In this document: piece by piece, positions 25,330-37,254 of the stretch | How positions within the stretch are numbered: position 1 is the first letter of the stretch | Layout: the number at the start of each line of letters is the position of its first letter | NCBI RefSeq assembly: GCF_954871325.1 | Contig: NC_088776.1 | Span: forward strand, 45,898,569-45,962,568 | Source: Gordionus sp. m RMFG-2023 | Taxonomy: Eukaryota > Nematomorpha > Gordioida > Chordodea > Parachordodidae | DNA length: 64,000 nt | Reading direction: 5' to 3' | Program-made: the position numbers and the translations under genes | The notes under the pieces: model-generated | Told to the model about the DNA's origin: nothing | Databases searched by the model: none | Seen by the model: only the letters and a program-made list of their open reading frames with translations

Positions 25330-27304
25330 CAGTGGCGTCACTAGGGAGGGGCGCGCAGGGGCTTGAGCCCCCTGAAAAACTTGAATAGCCCTCTGAAGCA
25401 AATAATTTTTTTAATAGCTTCTTAATATCCCCTTGAACTAAAAATAAATTGTTTTGATTGCCCCCCCCCCTCCTTCTGAACGATTTCTTTTATAATTCTA
25501 TTACGCAATATTTTGATTTAATTTTATTATTTAAAAATTAATAAATTTTTATTAAATGAATACTATTTTAATATGCATATAAATTATATTTTCACTATGT
25601 CAGCTTGTAATCAAATTCTGTGTTAAAAATAAAATATCAATATCACTCTATTAATTTAGCATTAAAAGTTGAAGCTTAATTGACTTTTATCATTTAAATT
25701 ATTATATAACCCTAATTAAATAAATACAATAATTTATTAATTTAAAATTAACAAATTTAATAATGTAATTAGCATAGTTCAAAATCACTAATTAACTATA
25801 TTATTCATTTTTAAATTTAATTGCCATGCCTCTTCCCAAAAAAAGTTGACATATAGTTTATAATTTCCTATTATATATAATTTCCTATTATATATAATTT
25901 CCTATTATATATAATTTCCTATTATATATAATTTCCTATTATATATAATTGGTTATAAAATATTAGGTAAAATGCCACTTTTACAGACGTATTTTACAGT
26001 TATATAATACTAATAAATGCTTTTGATAATAAATATAAGTAACAATTTGCATTCAATTCTTTAACGCCATCTATTTATATTTAAAAATATTATTAAAATT
26101 AAATATCTTATTATTCATCCCACAATGGATATAATAAATTAGATATCTTTTCTTCTTCTCTTTTTTTACGTGTTTCTAGGAAAGCTTTTTTTTCTTATTT
26201 GAAAAACAGTTTCGAGTTAAATTTTTAATACGTATATTTTGATACAAACTACTATTATTTTAGGATACAATATACAAACTTGAGGTGGTGAGACAATAAT
26301 ATATAAAATCTTAATTGCTTTCATCATATGGTTTCATTTCTAATATGGCATCCTTGTCGTATAAATAACTTAAGGCTTCAATATTTTTACATAATTTCTT
26401 CTAAAGATTTTTAGTGTTTTTATTTTATCAATTTATCTAACATGATAAATTCTATGAGTTAACATCGTGAGGGTCATGGTTATGACTGTAAATTAACCAG
26501 CATCTATTATTTGTGTGGCAATGTAAGATAAGATCATTACTACAGCTGCTAACATATGATTGCATATTTTAGATTAGCTATAATGATCAACTGATGATAA
26601 TCTTTATGAAATTTAATATCTCACAACAATTTTCTCAATTACATATCTAGCTTCCATCATATCATTAAAGAGGAAGCTCTATTCACCATATAGTTTTATG
26701 ATATGGATTGGTCGTTTATAATCTCTTCTTCTGGTTAGGCCTATAAATTTTTCCTTATTAGTCCATTCTATAAAACATTGTCTAAAATGGTCGTAGAGAG
26801 TTATATTATTTTCATGACAATGTAAGTTGCTAAGAATTATATTATAATGTGGTTTTTAAAAACCATTATCAATTGAGGCTTATGTATGAATTAATTAACC
26901 TTTTTTATCACTTGTAAATCTTTAGACGCAAATTTTTTTTTATATCAACCATCGAAAATATTTTATAATAAATAGATTTTGTATAAAATATTATTTTTAG
27001 ATATGTCTTGTATTGTTTTAATTATTTATACGCTAGTTTATTTTGTATGCATAATATAATAAATGACAAAATATGAAATTCAGAATAATTGTTCAGAGTG
27101 AGCAAATTTTAAAAAAGTATACTATATTAATATAAAACCCGGCCGAAGGCCGGGCAAAAAATGATATTTATGGAAACAGTCAAATTTGATGGGGGAGTGA
27201 TTTAAAGTAAAGTAAATTTTTATATAATGAAATGGGCTGCTTTGCCACCCATAAAAATTTTTTAGTTGAGCCCCCTGAGATTGTTAAGGCTAGCGATGCC
27301 CCTG
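25330..27304. mobile_element. Inner hAT-like element of the triple nest, 8-bp duplication TCTATGAG
   Basis: Perfect 8-mers TCTATGAG at 25322-25329 and 27305-27312 flank termini CAGTGGCGTCACTAG and, reverse-complemented, CAGGGGCATCGCTAGC. Both ends carry TTGAGCCCCCTGA. Insertion is into a MITE whose unfilled sequence survives at 57580-57802, which fixes the junctions. No intact coding sequence was recognised in the 1975 bp. Confidence 0.85.
25859..25950. repeat. 17-bp tandem repeat, about five copies
   Basis: Near-perfect repeats of TAATTTCCTATTATATA lie inside the inner hAT-like element. Their uniformity against the decayed surroundings suggests recent slippage. Confidence 0.85.
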
Positions 27305-27532
27305 TCTATGAGTAAAATCTCCAAGCTTGCATAATATTATTTTGGCTAATATTATAATGGGTCATTTTTAAAAATCAACACAAATCGGATCGTTTAACAA
27401 CAATATATTTAATAAACAATCATTTTAAATCATAACCCTATATAATAATGATATTTAATAGTGAATAGCAACTCACTGTACAGTTTAAACTTGAAAAATA
27501 TAACTAGTTACTATAACAACACTGATAAATAT

Positions 27533-28906
27533 CATTAAACCAAAAAATGATTATACAGTGCTCTTTCGTCAAATCTAATTGGCAAAATAATTATTTTATA
27601 ACTTCCACGTGTATGTAATTTAAGATATCTTTTTGTATCTACATGATATATTTTAAAATGCTAAGAAAGATACGATGGATACGAGTTAGATCGTGACTAG
27701 GCACTGTTTAAAAAAAAATTGTCTATAGCTTTCATATTTTTTATATATTTTGGAATATATCAAATCAATAGATACCTAAAACTATGTATATTTATGAGGA
27801 CACGTTCTCAATTTATTAATAAATTATTTCCTTTTTTAAATTTTAATTTTTGAAAATGTTGATTTTCCTCAACAAACCATGGGATTAGTTACAACAAATT
27901 TATTGCGTTTCTCAAACTATTATATTTCCTGTCTCATAATTCAAAAACATCATTTTTATTTCTTAATTGATATTTATCGAACATTGTTAACCTTTTATTG
28001 TTTAATTTAGCCAAAATATTATGATATATATAGAATTAATTTATAATACATAAAAAAATTAGGTTCTTTTGCATTTTTATAATAACTCATGAATTTGAGA
28101 TATAAGTTACCCACAAAATAGCCAATGATAATAAAAAAATTTAATTATATTTTATACTGATTAGTATTAGCATTACTAATCATGACTAAAATAATATCTA
28201 TACACCATATCTGCCTGCAAAACTTTCAAAAGTGAAATTAAATATTAATATATTTTTTTAATTTAATATAAATTATAATCTTGTCCTGCAAAAATTTTAC
28301 ATCAGAACTTTATTATTCAAATTTTTTTTGTGTAGATGCACTTTATTGAAATCAAAATATTAAAACAAAATTTAATTAACCTAGTGTTTTTAATTTAAAC
28401 ATAGGATTAAAAGGTCTGACACGCCCCGTTAAATTAGCCCTGATCTCCCCTAGTTACGATATTGCCAAACACTGAGTATATGTATATTTATATCCCAAAA
28501 TCGAAAATAATGCCGGTACTTTTTGTCTCTTTTATCCAACTAAAAATTTTGAATTTTGTATGTAGTTATATTTGACCAGAATAATTTTAATGTGGTAGGT
28601 TAGTTCCGAGATTACAATGATTAATTAGTAATTTATTTATAATAACTAATTTCGAGGATATGGCAATTTACAGAACTTTAGTTTTTCACAATTATTTTTT
28701 ATTTTAATTTCAAATGCCCCGTGGAATTGCAGTTGAACCAATTATCCACTCAAAAGGCGTCAAAATGTGACAACATGCGGGGATAAACGCAGTTTACAAC
28801 AAATTATCAGGGATAATGGTAATCAAATCTTTATTTGACTCAAAAATTAAGAGACAAGACAAAAAATTTTATCTATCTCTACCTGCACAAAACGATTCAT
28901 TATTTG
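27533..28906. other. A+T-rich intergenic stretch
   Basis: Nothing recognisable; no open frame of interest and no bounded repeat. Confidence 0.5.
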
Positions 28907-28914
28907 GTTATAAT

Positions 28915-29765
28915 CAGGGATCCAAACCGAACTTGAACCGAACCGTTAAACCTATAAAAACCGGTATTTTTTATCGAACCTGAACCAAACCTAAAGCGCT
29001 AAAAAATTTCTAGCTAAACCTGAACCTAACCGCTAAAATGCCTCTGAACCGGTTCAAGCCTCATGATTTTATTCTTATAAAATAATATATAAGTTATTTT
29101 TAGTATATTGAAAAAATTTCAATTATATTCGAATTATTTTAAAGATTAGCAACATCAATCACATTTGATTGATAAGTATCGGTCATAATTTTTATAAACT
29201 TTAGTATATTGTCATTTTACAACATTTTTTAAATATTTTAAGCTTATAAATTATAATGCTTAGAGAAAAATTAAATCCAAAATATTATTATAAATGACAT
29301 ATCAAATCTGATATCATATTGGCAGTGTAGGCTACCTAAGTTAGTGTGGAAAGATGTTTTTTTAACAATTAAATTTATATTATCTCCTAATAGATGTAAT
29401 TTGAGTGAGATGAATTTTTATAATATATTAATTGTGCAGCTTGATAAAATTTTTTTATGTAATTGTTCATATTAAAATTAACCATTGATATTTATTTGTT
29501 ATATTTATAAATTAAATGTTATTTTATAATGTGCAATTAATAAAAATGAAGGTTTTTTGTATGTTTTTTTATTTTAATTATGAAATAAAAATTTTTTTTT
29601 CCCTATACATAAATCGAATGTAGGTTTGAATACAAAAAAGTTCAAACCGGTTTTTGGAGGTTCAGAACTGATATTTATATTTTTTACGAACCGAACCTGA
29701 ACCTTGAACCGTTATTTTTATCAGAACCTGAACCCGAACCGAAATTCGTTTCGGTTGGATCCCTG
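28915..29765 (+). mobile_element. hAT element, CAGGGATCC family, copy 1
   Basis: Perfect 8-bp duplication GTTATAAT (28907-28914 and 29766-29773) flanks termini CAGGGATCCAAACCGAAC and TTCGGTTGGATCCCTG. Subterminal regions are made of repeated GAACCTGAACC / ACCGGTT motifs. At about 29320-29440 the sequence corresponds to the hAT dimerisation region also seen in copy 2. The copy is internally deleted (851 bp). Confidence 0.87.
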
Positions 29766-29933
29766 GTTATAATAATGAAAAAATCTCCATTATCAGTTAA
29801 CCAATAGAAGAAACGATACTATTTCGAGAAAAAATATAAAGATTGGACCTTTACCAAATGGTCAAAAGTTGTTTATCCGTCCTAGTATAAAGCAAAGATG
29901 TTTGGGAAAATGAAGTATCTAAACACTGCCAGG

Positions 29934-31406
29934 TAGTGGTGTGAAATAACGTCAAAAAAGTAACGTCGTACAAAAGTAACGTCGTTACCTTTTTCGAAGA
30001 AAAGGAACGCCATTCGTTACCTACTTCTAGAGGTAACGAGTAACGGTAACGCGTTTCTTTTTTTTTGAGTAACGGTAAGCAAAACATTACTCGTTACTTT
30101 AAATTTTTTCTTAAAAAATATTATAAAAATAAAAACATATTTTATTATGCTATAAAATTACTTTTATTTATTTTTAATATAAATTATTTAAGTTGAGTAT
30201 TTAATTCATATCAACCACCATTCCTCATTTTTATTTTGAATTCTCGTTGTTAAATTTTCAGTTGAATGTTAATCTAATTAATATACAATCAAAATTTAAA
30301 GTAAATGATAATAATAATATTATTATTCTATTTTATAATTTATTTTAAGAATATTATATCCATAGTACTTACTTCTTCAGATGAAGATGATTTAACCCTT
30401 CTGTGACCTCAATTTTAAACATATTTTGCACCAATAAAGAAAAATAAGGGTACAAATTCTATACTTTGTAAATGTGAATTATATCCCAACTCAAATATTT
30501 TAACCTCAATGTCCAGCAGTTCAAACTTAAAAAAGCATTTGGAGGGAAAAAGATGAACTAATATATTATTATTTTAAACATTACTTTAATAATAGAATAT
30601 TAAATCATGGATATTATAAAATAACTATTAAAGGAAGTATTCTTTCAAAATATTTTGAAAAGCTTAATCATGAAATTAAAATAGAAGCAATTAAACACCT
30701 CTATTTAAATTGGCCTGGCTCTTGATAAAATTAGATGTCAACAAAGGAAGAATGCTGGAACTTATTTCCAGTTTGAGAAAAGATCTTAATAAAGAAAGAG
30801 AAGACTTAATTCATTTATCCAACACACATATTAGAATATTTATTGATAAAGATTAATTTTTTGATGAGAAAATGAATGAAGATCCTTTGAAGATGATCTA
30901 TTAAACTTTTTTCAAAATTAAATAATTCTTTAAATATTTTTAATAAATTCCCCTAATTAAAATTTTTGTTTATTAAATATAATATAATTATCCCATCCTC
31001 TGCACCAATTGAACATGTGTTTAGCACGGCGAAAGCTTTATTGAGCAATAAGCGCTCTTGTTTGTCTGATCAAAATTTTGAAAATCAATTGTTGCTAAAA
31101 ATAAATAAATAAATTGTTACAAAAAGATGTTATATATATAATATATTATTTTTATATAATTTTATTTATATTATAATTATATATGAAAATTTATAAAAAG
31201 ATCTTATATTTTTTTGTTTAGTTTTATTTATATTATATATTGTAGGAAAAAATAAATATTAAATAATATTTAATTTTTTAAATAACAGTAACCCGTTACT
31301 TTTTTGAATAGTCAAAAAGATAACGAGTAACTGTAACGCGTTCCTTTTTTTCAGTTGTAACGAGTAACGGTAACGCGTTTCTTTTTTGTAAACGTTTACA
31401 GCACTA
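29934..31406 (+). mobile_element. hAT element with TAACG-rich ends, 8-bp duplication CTGCCAGG
   Basis: The 8-mer CTGCCAGG occurs at 29926-29933 and 31407-31414. Termini are TAGTGGTGTGAAA and, reverse-complemented, TAGTGCTGTAAAC. About 150 bp at each end consists of repeats of GTAACG, CGTTAC and GAGTAACGGTAACGCGTTTC. Inside, a BED-like finger trace lies at about 30470-30550, and at 31010-31115 the frame reads SSAPIEHVFSTAKALLSNKR, the hAT dimerisation domain. Frames between are broken. Confidence 0.85.
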
Positions 31407-32087
31407 CTGCCAGGTATTGTATGACAATAACTATTTTGACTAATATTAGTATGTCGTCATCACCACTGCAAAACCTCGTAAGTAGTATTTTTGAAATTGT
31501 TCAGGAGAAATAAAAAACTAATCTAAGTGTTATTTTAATTTTATTTTTTAATTATAATGCTTCTTCATTAGAATGGTTTTTAGAATAAAATATTCACATA
31601 TGCGACCCCCTGGGTTTTGGTTTTTAAATAATGTGCTTCTTTGATCAGTTACTAGGTTTTGATAACGTTAAAAATTTGTTTTATTTTTTTTAAAATCTGT
31701 TACAAGGCTTTGATGACATGTTACTTCGTTTTAAATATGTGGTTATGTTATTTGATAAAAAAAAACTAGTTTTTCTTGATTATTGAGATATAATTTTTTG
31801 GGAGAGGGGAGCTGGCTTATATTTCAAAAAACGCATTTTTAAAAAATGCTACTTATTAGGTCTTTCAGTGGTAATGACGATATGTTACATCCATGAATCA
31901 AAATGATAATTTTGTTTATTCTATAACTCCTATCATATTCAACCCTTTTAAAAAATAAATTCTTGTTTATATACGTAATTTTATGTATATATTTAATATT
32001 ATAATTATTACAAATAAAATATTTCAATATAGTATTTAATATTGCATTGCATAAAGTAAAAACCGAAGATATTTTTGGTTTCGGAAT
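31407..32087. other. Intergenic stretch between two transposons
   Basis: A+T-rich and without a recognisable gene. The open frame 31839-32228 (minus) runs into the palindromic MITE at 32088-32296, has no recognised product and is not treated as a gene. Confidence 0.4.
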
Positions 32088-32296
32088 TAGTGTTGTTATA
32101 TGGCTCGATTTAAACCAATTTTCAAAAACGTATTTTAGCCAAAAAAATATTATGCAAGCCTGAAGATTTTTCTCATAGATGGCACAAAGGTTTTTACATC
32201 TTTTAGCAAAATTTCGAGACTTCGGCAATATTTTTCTTGCTAAAATATTGAGTTAGTGGTTTTCAAGGGCTTATATCGATACCTTAAATAACACTA
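32088..32296. mobile_element. Palindromic hAT-type MITE, copy 3 (diverged)
   Basis: It starts TAGTGTTGTTA and ends AACACTA. The centre TTTTTCTCATAGATGGCACA matches the centre of the copy at 57580-57802, and the TTTTAGCCAAAA block matches as well. No convincing target duplication. Confidence 0.6.
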
Positions 32297-32915
32297 TTTG
32301 AGATTATAATTTTGCCTATAACATGTATCAAACATCCCGATCTTAAGCTTTGGTCAAGCCTGAGATTTAATAAATTGAAATGGACACATTTAAGTGAAAC
32401 ATAAATTAATATCTGAAATGAATAGATAATTTTGAAAATTTTATTAATCACATCACATAAAAATAAACGATTTGTTATTGTTTAGTATAACAGCTATAAA
32501 TTAAAATAAATGGAGATAAAGAATCACGGGAAAATTTTCAATATAATATTACTATCGTATCTAATATAATTATTCAGTATAATAGCTAAAAAAAAAGTGA
32601 GGTAATCACAGGAAAATTTTCAATATAATATTATTATCATATCCAATATAATAAAATTATAATATAACAAATTCCTTTTTCTAAATTTATAGTATAATTT
32701 AGAAATTTTTAAAGTGATAATAATGATTTTTTATTAGAATTTTTTATTTAATGATATTTTTTTTTGACTATTTTGTATTCACAGTAAATAAATACGACTA
32801 CATAATATAAAATCTTCATTTTTCATTAAAATGTTAAGAATTTCTAAGATATAATAATATAGCTTTGTCTCGATCGTTAACATAATATTTTTATCTTCAA
32901 TTAGATCAATAGGTT

Positions 32916-35900
32916 TCATTTCTTTTTCAAATTTATCCCGCCAAAAGGAGTTACAGATGTAAGTTTATGGATAGTGTTGGCATTTACTACATTCGCAAAA
33001 ACAGACCCTCCCGCTTGGCCTGAATTATAAGTTTTTAAAGTGTAGAGCCGAAATATAGCGAAATCGGCTATAAAAATTAAAAATACCATATCTAATATAA
33101 TAAACAATACAAAATCAAACATTATGCGGGACAAGAACGATTTCATTGAAAAATTTATAGGTAACATCATAACGCAAAGGAATAGGCTTATATAGATGCA
33201 AAAGGATAAATATCTCAGGGCGGAGCTGATTCTGAGCAAACTTTGTTCTCTTGATATAAGATATATTGAAATTAAGAGAAGGATGATCAGATATGAGATT
33301 TGAACAATGTTGAAGGGAGTGTTTCTTGTTTTAACAGGACAATACATAAGAACTTCATTAAGTGTATCAGATACTTGTTCTTTGGCTGGGATGATAGGGA
33401 ATCGGATGTACAACAATATGGAAAATATGACCTTTATATATTTTTTTATAAAAAGAAAGCATAAAAATCGGAAAAAAAATAAACAAAATTTTTTGGTTAT
33501 CTTAATTAAAAATTTTATGAATATTATCAAATTATTATATCAAGAACAACTATATTTTATTTGATTAAATCATAACTTGTAAAGCTATAACAGCTATAGC
33601 CACTATGTATTGTCGCCTCTTTTCATAGGATGTCAACTCATTTCGGAATATATCTACCATATCCCTGTTTCGCATAACAAAACTCTTGGAAGTGCTCAAT
33701 TCGCCTAAAATTGCGGCGCAGTATAACACAGCTGACGCATATTTCAAGAAATAGGCTGTGGTGCATTTGGCTGTAGCCGGATACCCAAAATAATTGAAAT
33801 GCGCTATTAACCCCAAAAAAGTGCCTATTATAAGCAAAATAATTATGAGACGCCCCATTTCCTGGGCTATTGGATGATTGAAGTTGTGCAAGTAAAATAT
33901 CATAATTATAGCCCAACCAAATAGCCCTATGATTTGAAGCACTGGGATCACATAATAAGAGAAGGTGTAACTTTGTAAAGTTTTTGGTACTATTTCCAAG
34001 CATACACTTTGAGTTTCGATGTTGGGCCAACTAAATTTTGGGCAGAGTGCGCAAGGTTTGTCCTTATTAGAGGTTAATATTTCGTTGACTTGACATTTGG
34101 CGCATTCCCAACAGCATAGATTGCTCTTGTATATTTTGTATTGTCTAAATGTTTTGTTTATTTTAAATTATATCATTTAGTAGTTTAAAAAAGTTACCTC
34201 TTTATGTTATCAACCAATCATAATTGGTGCAGTTAAGATTTTAAGATATTTGTTAAAATTAACCAAAATATAAGTTTACATTATCAGGAATAAAATAATT
34301 GATTAAATAATTTAGAGTTTGAATTACATTAAAGTTTTTTGCTTATGACATTAGGGCTTTAGCTAGAAATTTTCGCCTGAAGGGAAGGGGAATTTTTTTT
34401 GAAATGAGATGACATTTAAAAATTGAATCACTTAGGCCATTTAATGCTTACTAATGTTAAAAAATTTTATAAAAATTTTAATAGTCCATATATAGTTTCT
34501 CTCTATACTTACTATTATAGTAATTCATTATTCTTTACCTTAATTTCAAATCAAATACAATATTTTACAATCACTTTCACTTAAATTTGAATAGGAAAGC
34601 AATATTGTTTGGATATATTTTTCGGGACAAGTATTAGAATAATGAAACTATTCTCGTTCCACTTTTTTGAGAAGGTAAAAAAGCTTAGTAAATCATGACA
34701 TCTTAGAAGAATATTAAATCATTTTTTTATAATATAATTAAAGATATTTTTTATAAATATAATTTTTTTTAAAATGATTTTCATTACTTCGATGAGCATT
34801 CAATGCTACACAATGACAATGGTGCTCCAGCTTGAGTAGAAAAGCTTATATTTAATAGGCGAATTTCCCTGGTTATTATTAGTGTTTTTTTGTAAAAAAA
34901 ACCAACTTCCACTTCATTAAAATCTAAAAGATTTGCTTGAGAATTACGCACGTTCTTTAAAATTAATGTTCTATGGCCTTCATCTTCCAAGCCAAATCTT
35001 TATAAGTATTTTATATACACAATTTAATATTATATATAAATTTTTTAAAATAACTTAACCTTTGTTCTTCTAAAATATTGATCAATCCGTTATATATATC
35101 ATCCCCTTTCAAACAATCTCTGATCTCTTCGTTGGACGCATCAGGGCAATCACGCCAACGTAATTTGTCAAAGACTTGCGCTAACATTTGCATGGCCTCA
35201 ATAATTTGATATATCTCTAAACCAAACATTTCTTCCTCCATTTCCCAAATAAACATATTTTGCCTATCAGCTAGTGTCACATTACTTCTATTTTGGCTGC
35301 TTGCGTTGTACTGACTCATGTACCGATTCATTATAATGTCTGTCCTGTTTGTGAGCACTCTTTCTTTCCAATCATTGTAACTTTTCATGAGAGGTTCTTG
35401 GGCATACAATCGTACAGCTACAGACCGAAACCACATCAAATAGTCCGTTATTTTACCTTGAATTTCCCTGAAAAATAAACTGGATATTTGAGGAAGCCTG
35501 TTTGCAAGTCCCTCAAACTCCATAAGCAAAGGGCTAGGCCACGAGTACACACCTATAAATATTAGATCTTTCACGAAGAAATTGTTAGGGGAGCTAATTG
35601 AGTCAAAATATTTGAACATATTTATAATTTTTTCTTCTGTCAAAAAAGTTATCACAATTTTTGCTTTGATTTCCTTTGCTTGAGGGAGTTTAGTATCATT
35701 TACCAGAGAACTATTAAAATCTTCAGCTCTTTTAAACAATATTTTTTCCCTGAATATTGCAGATGTAAAATTATTCAATTTTGCAGGCATACTGTCATCT
35801 GTCTCATCCAATCTGGTCTCAACAAAGGTGCACATATTAACTTTAGCCAACTTAACTTTTAGAAGCTCGTATAAATTCTCACTATTATCATCATCCTGAT

Positions 35901-37200
35901 ACAAAACATTCACGTAATTCCAATTGTAATACGTTAATAATTCCACCACTGCTTCGACATATATTTGATTGGACACAGCGAAACGAATTAAATAGGGGTA
36001 AAACATTTTGTTGCCTAAATTATCATCTGAATTTTTGTAACTGATTTGGGGTATTTGATAGGAACTTAAAAGTGGAGATATAATTTTGGCGGCATTTCCC
36101 AAACCTTCAACTAAGGCTTTTATTTTTGGCTCTTTATTCATAAAATTGAGAGTAGCTTGCAAAGTAATTCTTTCTTGATCGGATATTGTGTTCATGTTAG
36201 GATCAAAAAATTTATCATCCATATCCATAGACGAAAATGCCTTGCTTGTAATACTTCCATAGTAGTTTGTACTTCCAATAGATGGAGTGTACGAATAATC
36301 TTGATGTAATGAAGATATTTCAGATTTAGATCGGTCCAAATTCTTATCAAATATAACTAAAGGTGTATTTGATGCTGTAATCCGATTTGATATGGAATTG
36401 TTTAAATTGTCATTAGCAGTAGAAAACGAGATCACCTTAGTAGTGGTAGTTAATAAGTTGGATAGAGAAAGAATATTTCCATTTTCAATTCTATTTTGCC
36501 GTTTATTTCGACTTTTGTAAATGTCATCAATACTATTTATTTTTAAGTGATGATCTCTGATATCTTTAAATATATAATGTCGCTGAGGACTAAAGCCTTT
36601 GCTTTCATCGATCACATAATCAGATTCAGAGAACCATTGGCTGACGTGTTCTCTGTCAAAGGCAGAGGTATTATCGTGCGAAACCCCCGGCGCTTCTCTA
36701 AAATAACGCGATCTTTTAATAAGAGTCACATTTGATTGAGTGGAACTAGGAGTCGTTTTTTTTGCTTTAGACCTTTCTTGAATTTCACCGAAAATTACTT
36801 TCGAGGCGTCATAATTAAATTCGGACTCGAATGTTTTTAGGTTATAACTGTCATTTGTACTCTCTCCTTGATCGATAAACTTAATACTTTCTATCAACGC
36901 TATAACTGGATCATTGCAAGTGGGTTTTATATCTAATCCCAGGTCAACGTTTTTAAGCAAATAAGAATAGGCATTGATTTTGTGCATTGCGAAGACTAAA
37001 GAATAGACAATCAAGGCTTGGCCCATCATGAATTCATCCGTACATTTATCGTCTTCCAATCGAGAAGGTAAAAATATAGGGAACAGGCCTCCGATCATTA
37101 GGTCACCCTCTCGGTAAAGACTGTAATTTAAATCGTTTTTTATAGCTGAAAATAGGCAGCAAAGCACTATAGTTAGGAAAATAATTATTCTGGAACCCAT
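32916..37200 (-). CDS. Divergent class C G protein-coupled receptor (metabotropic-glutamate-like)
   Basis: Four exons join in phase: 37200-35060, 34997-34788, 34144-33577 and 33431-32916, giving about 1144 residues. The start at 37200 is chosen because MGSRIIIFLTIVLCCLFSAI makes a signal peptide; an upstream ATG at 37254 would add 18 residues. Next comes a periplasmic-binding-like ligand domain: REGDLMIGGLFPIF, TCNDPVIALIESIKFI, IPQISYKNSDDNLGNK and NWNYVNVLYQD. Exon 3 begins with the cysteine-rich domain (CCWECAKCQ ... CALCPKFSWPN) and continues into TM1-4; exon 4 holds CPVKTRN, TM5-7 and a short tail. Oddities: about 240 residues (113-355) separate two parts of lobe 1 where family members have about 35-40, and amino-acid-binding residues look changed. 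Introns are 62, 643 and 145 bp. The ligand is unknown; glutamate is doubtful. Confidence 0.88.
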
Positions 37201-37254
37201 TAATTTTTTAATAAAGTGATTAATAAATACATCAATACAGACACTAAAAAACAA

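Larger units (their letters stand above)
25200..27405. mobile_element. Palindromic hAT-type MITE, copy 1 (split by a later insertion)
   Basis: The left arm runs from TAGTGTTGTTGTTAAACGAT (25200) to 25329 and the right arm from 27305 to 27405. The arms are near reverse complements, with GATTTGTGTT and CAAAATAATAT blocks. It matches uninterrupted copies at 57580-57802 and 32088-32296. Flanks TATTAAGT and TATTTAAT agree at 6 of 8 positions. Confidence 0.7.
24753..27524. mobile_element. Outer hAT-like element of a triple nest, 8-bp duplication ATAAATAT
   Basis: Perfect 8-bp direct repeats ATAAATAT at 24745-24752 and 27525-27532 flank termini TAGTGTTGTTA and TAACAACACTG. Subterminal AGTTAACTAG / ACTAGTTACT sequence is shared by the two ends. 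Only about 560 bp belongs to this element; the rest is the MITE at 25200-27405 and its insert. No transposase is readable. Confidence 0.78.

Noticed and set aside
25859-25950. CRISPR-like array
   Set aside because: Contiguous 17-bp A+T repeats without spacers; a slippage microarray in a transposon.
33638-34030. Second minus-strand frame over the receptor's transmembrane exon
   Set aside because: Overlaps the class C receptor frame, which has the cysteine-rich domain and membrane helices in order.
35293-36735. Three plus-strand frames opposite the receptor exon
   Set aside because: Antisense shadows of the ligand-binding domain.
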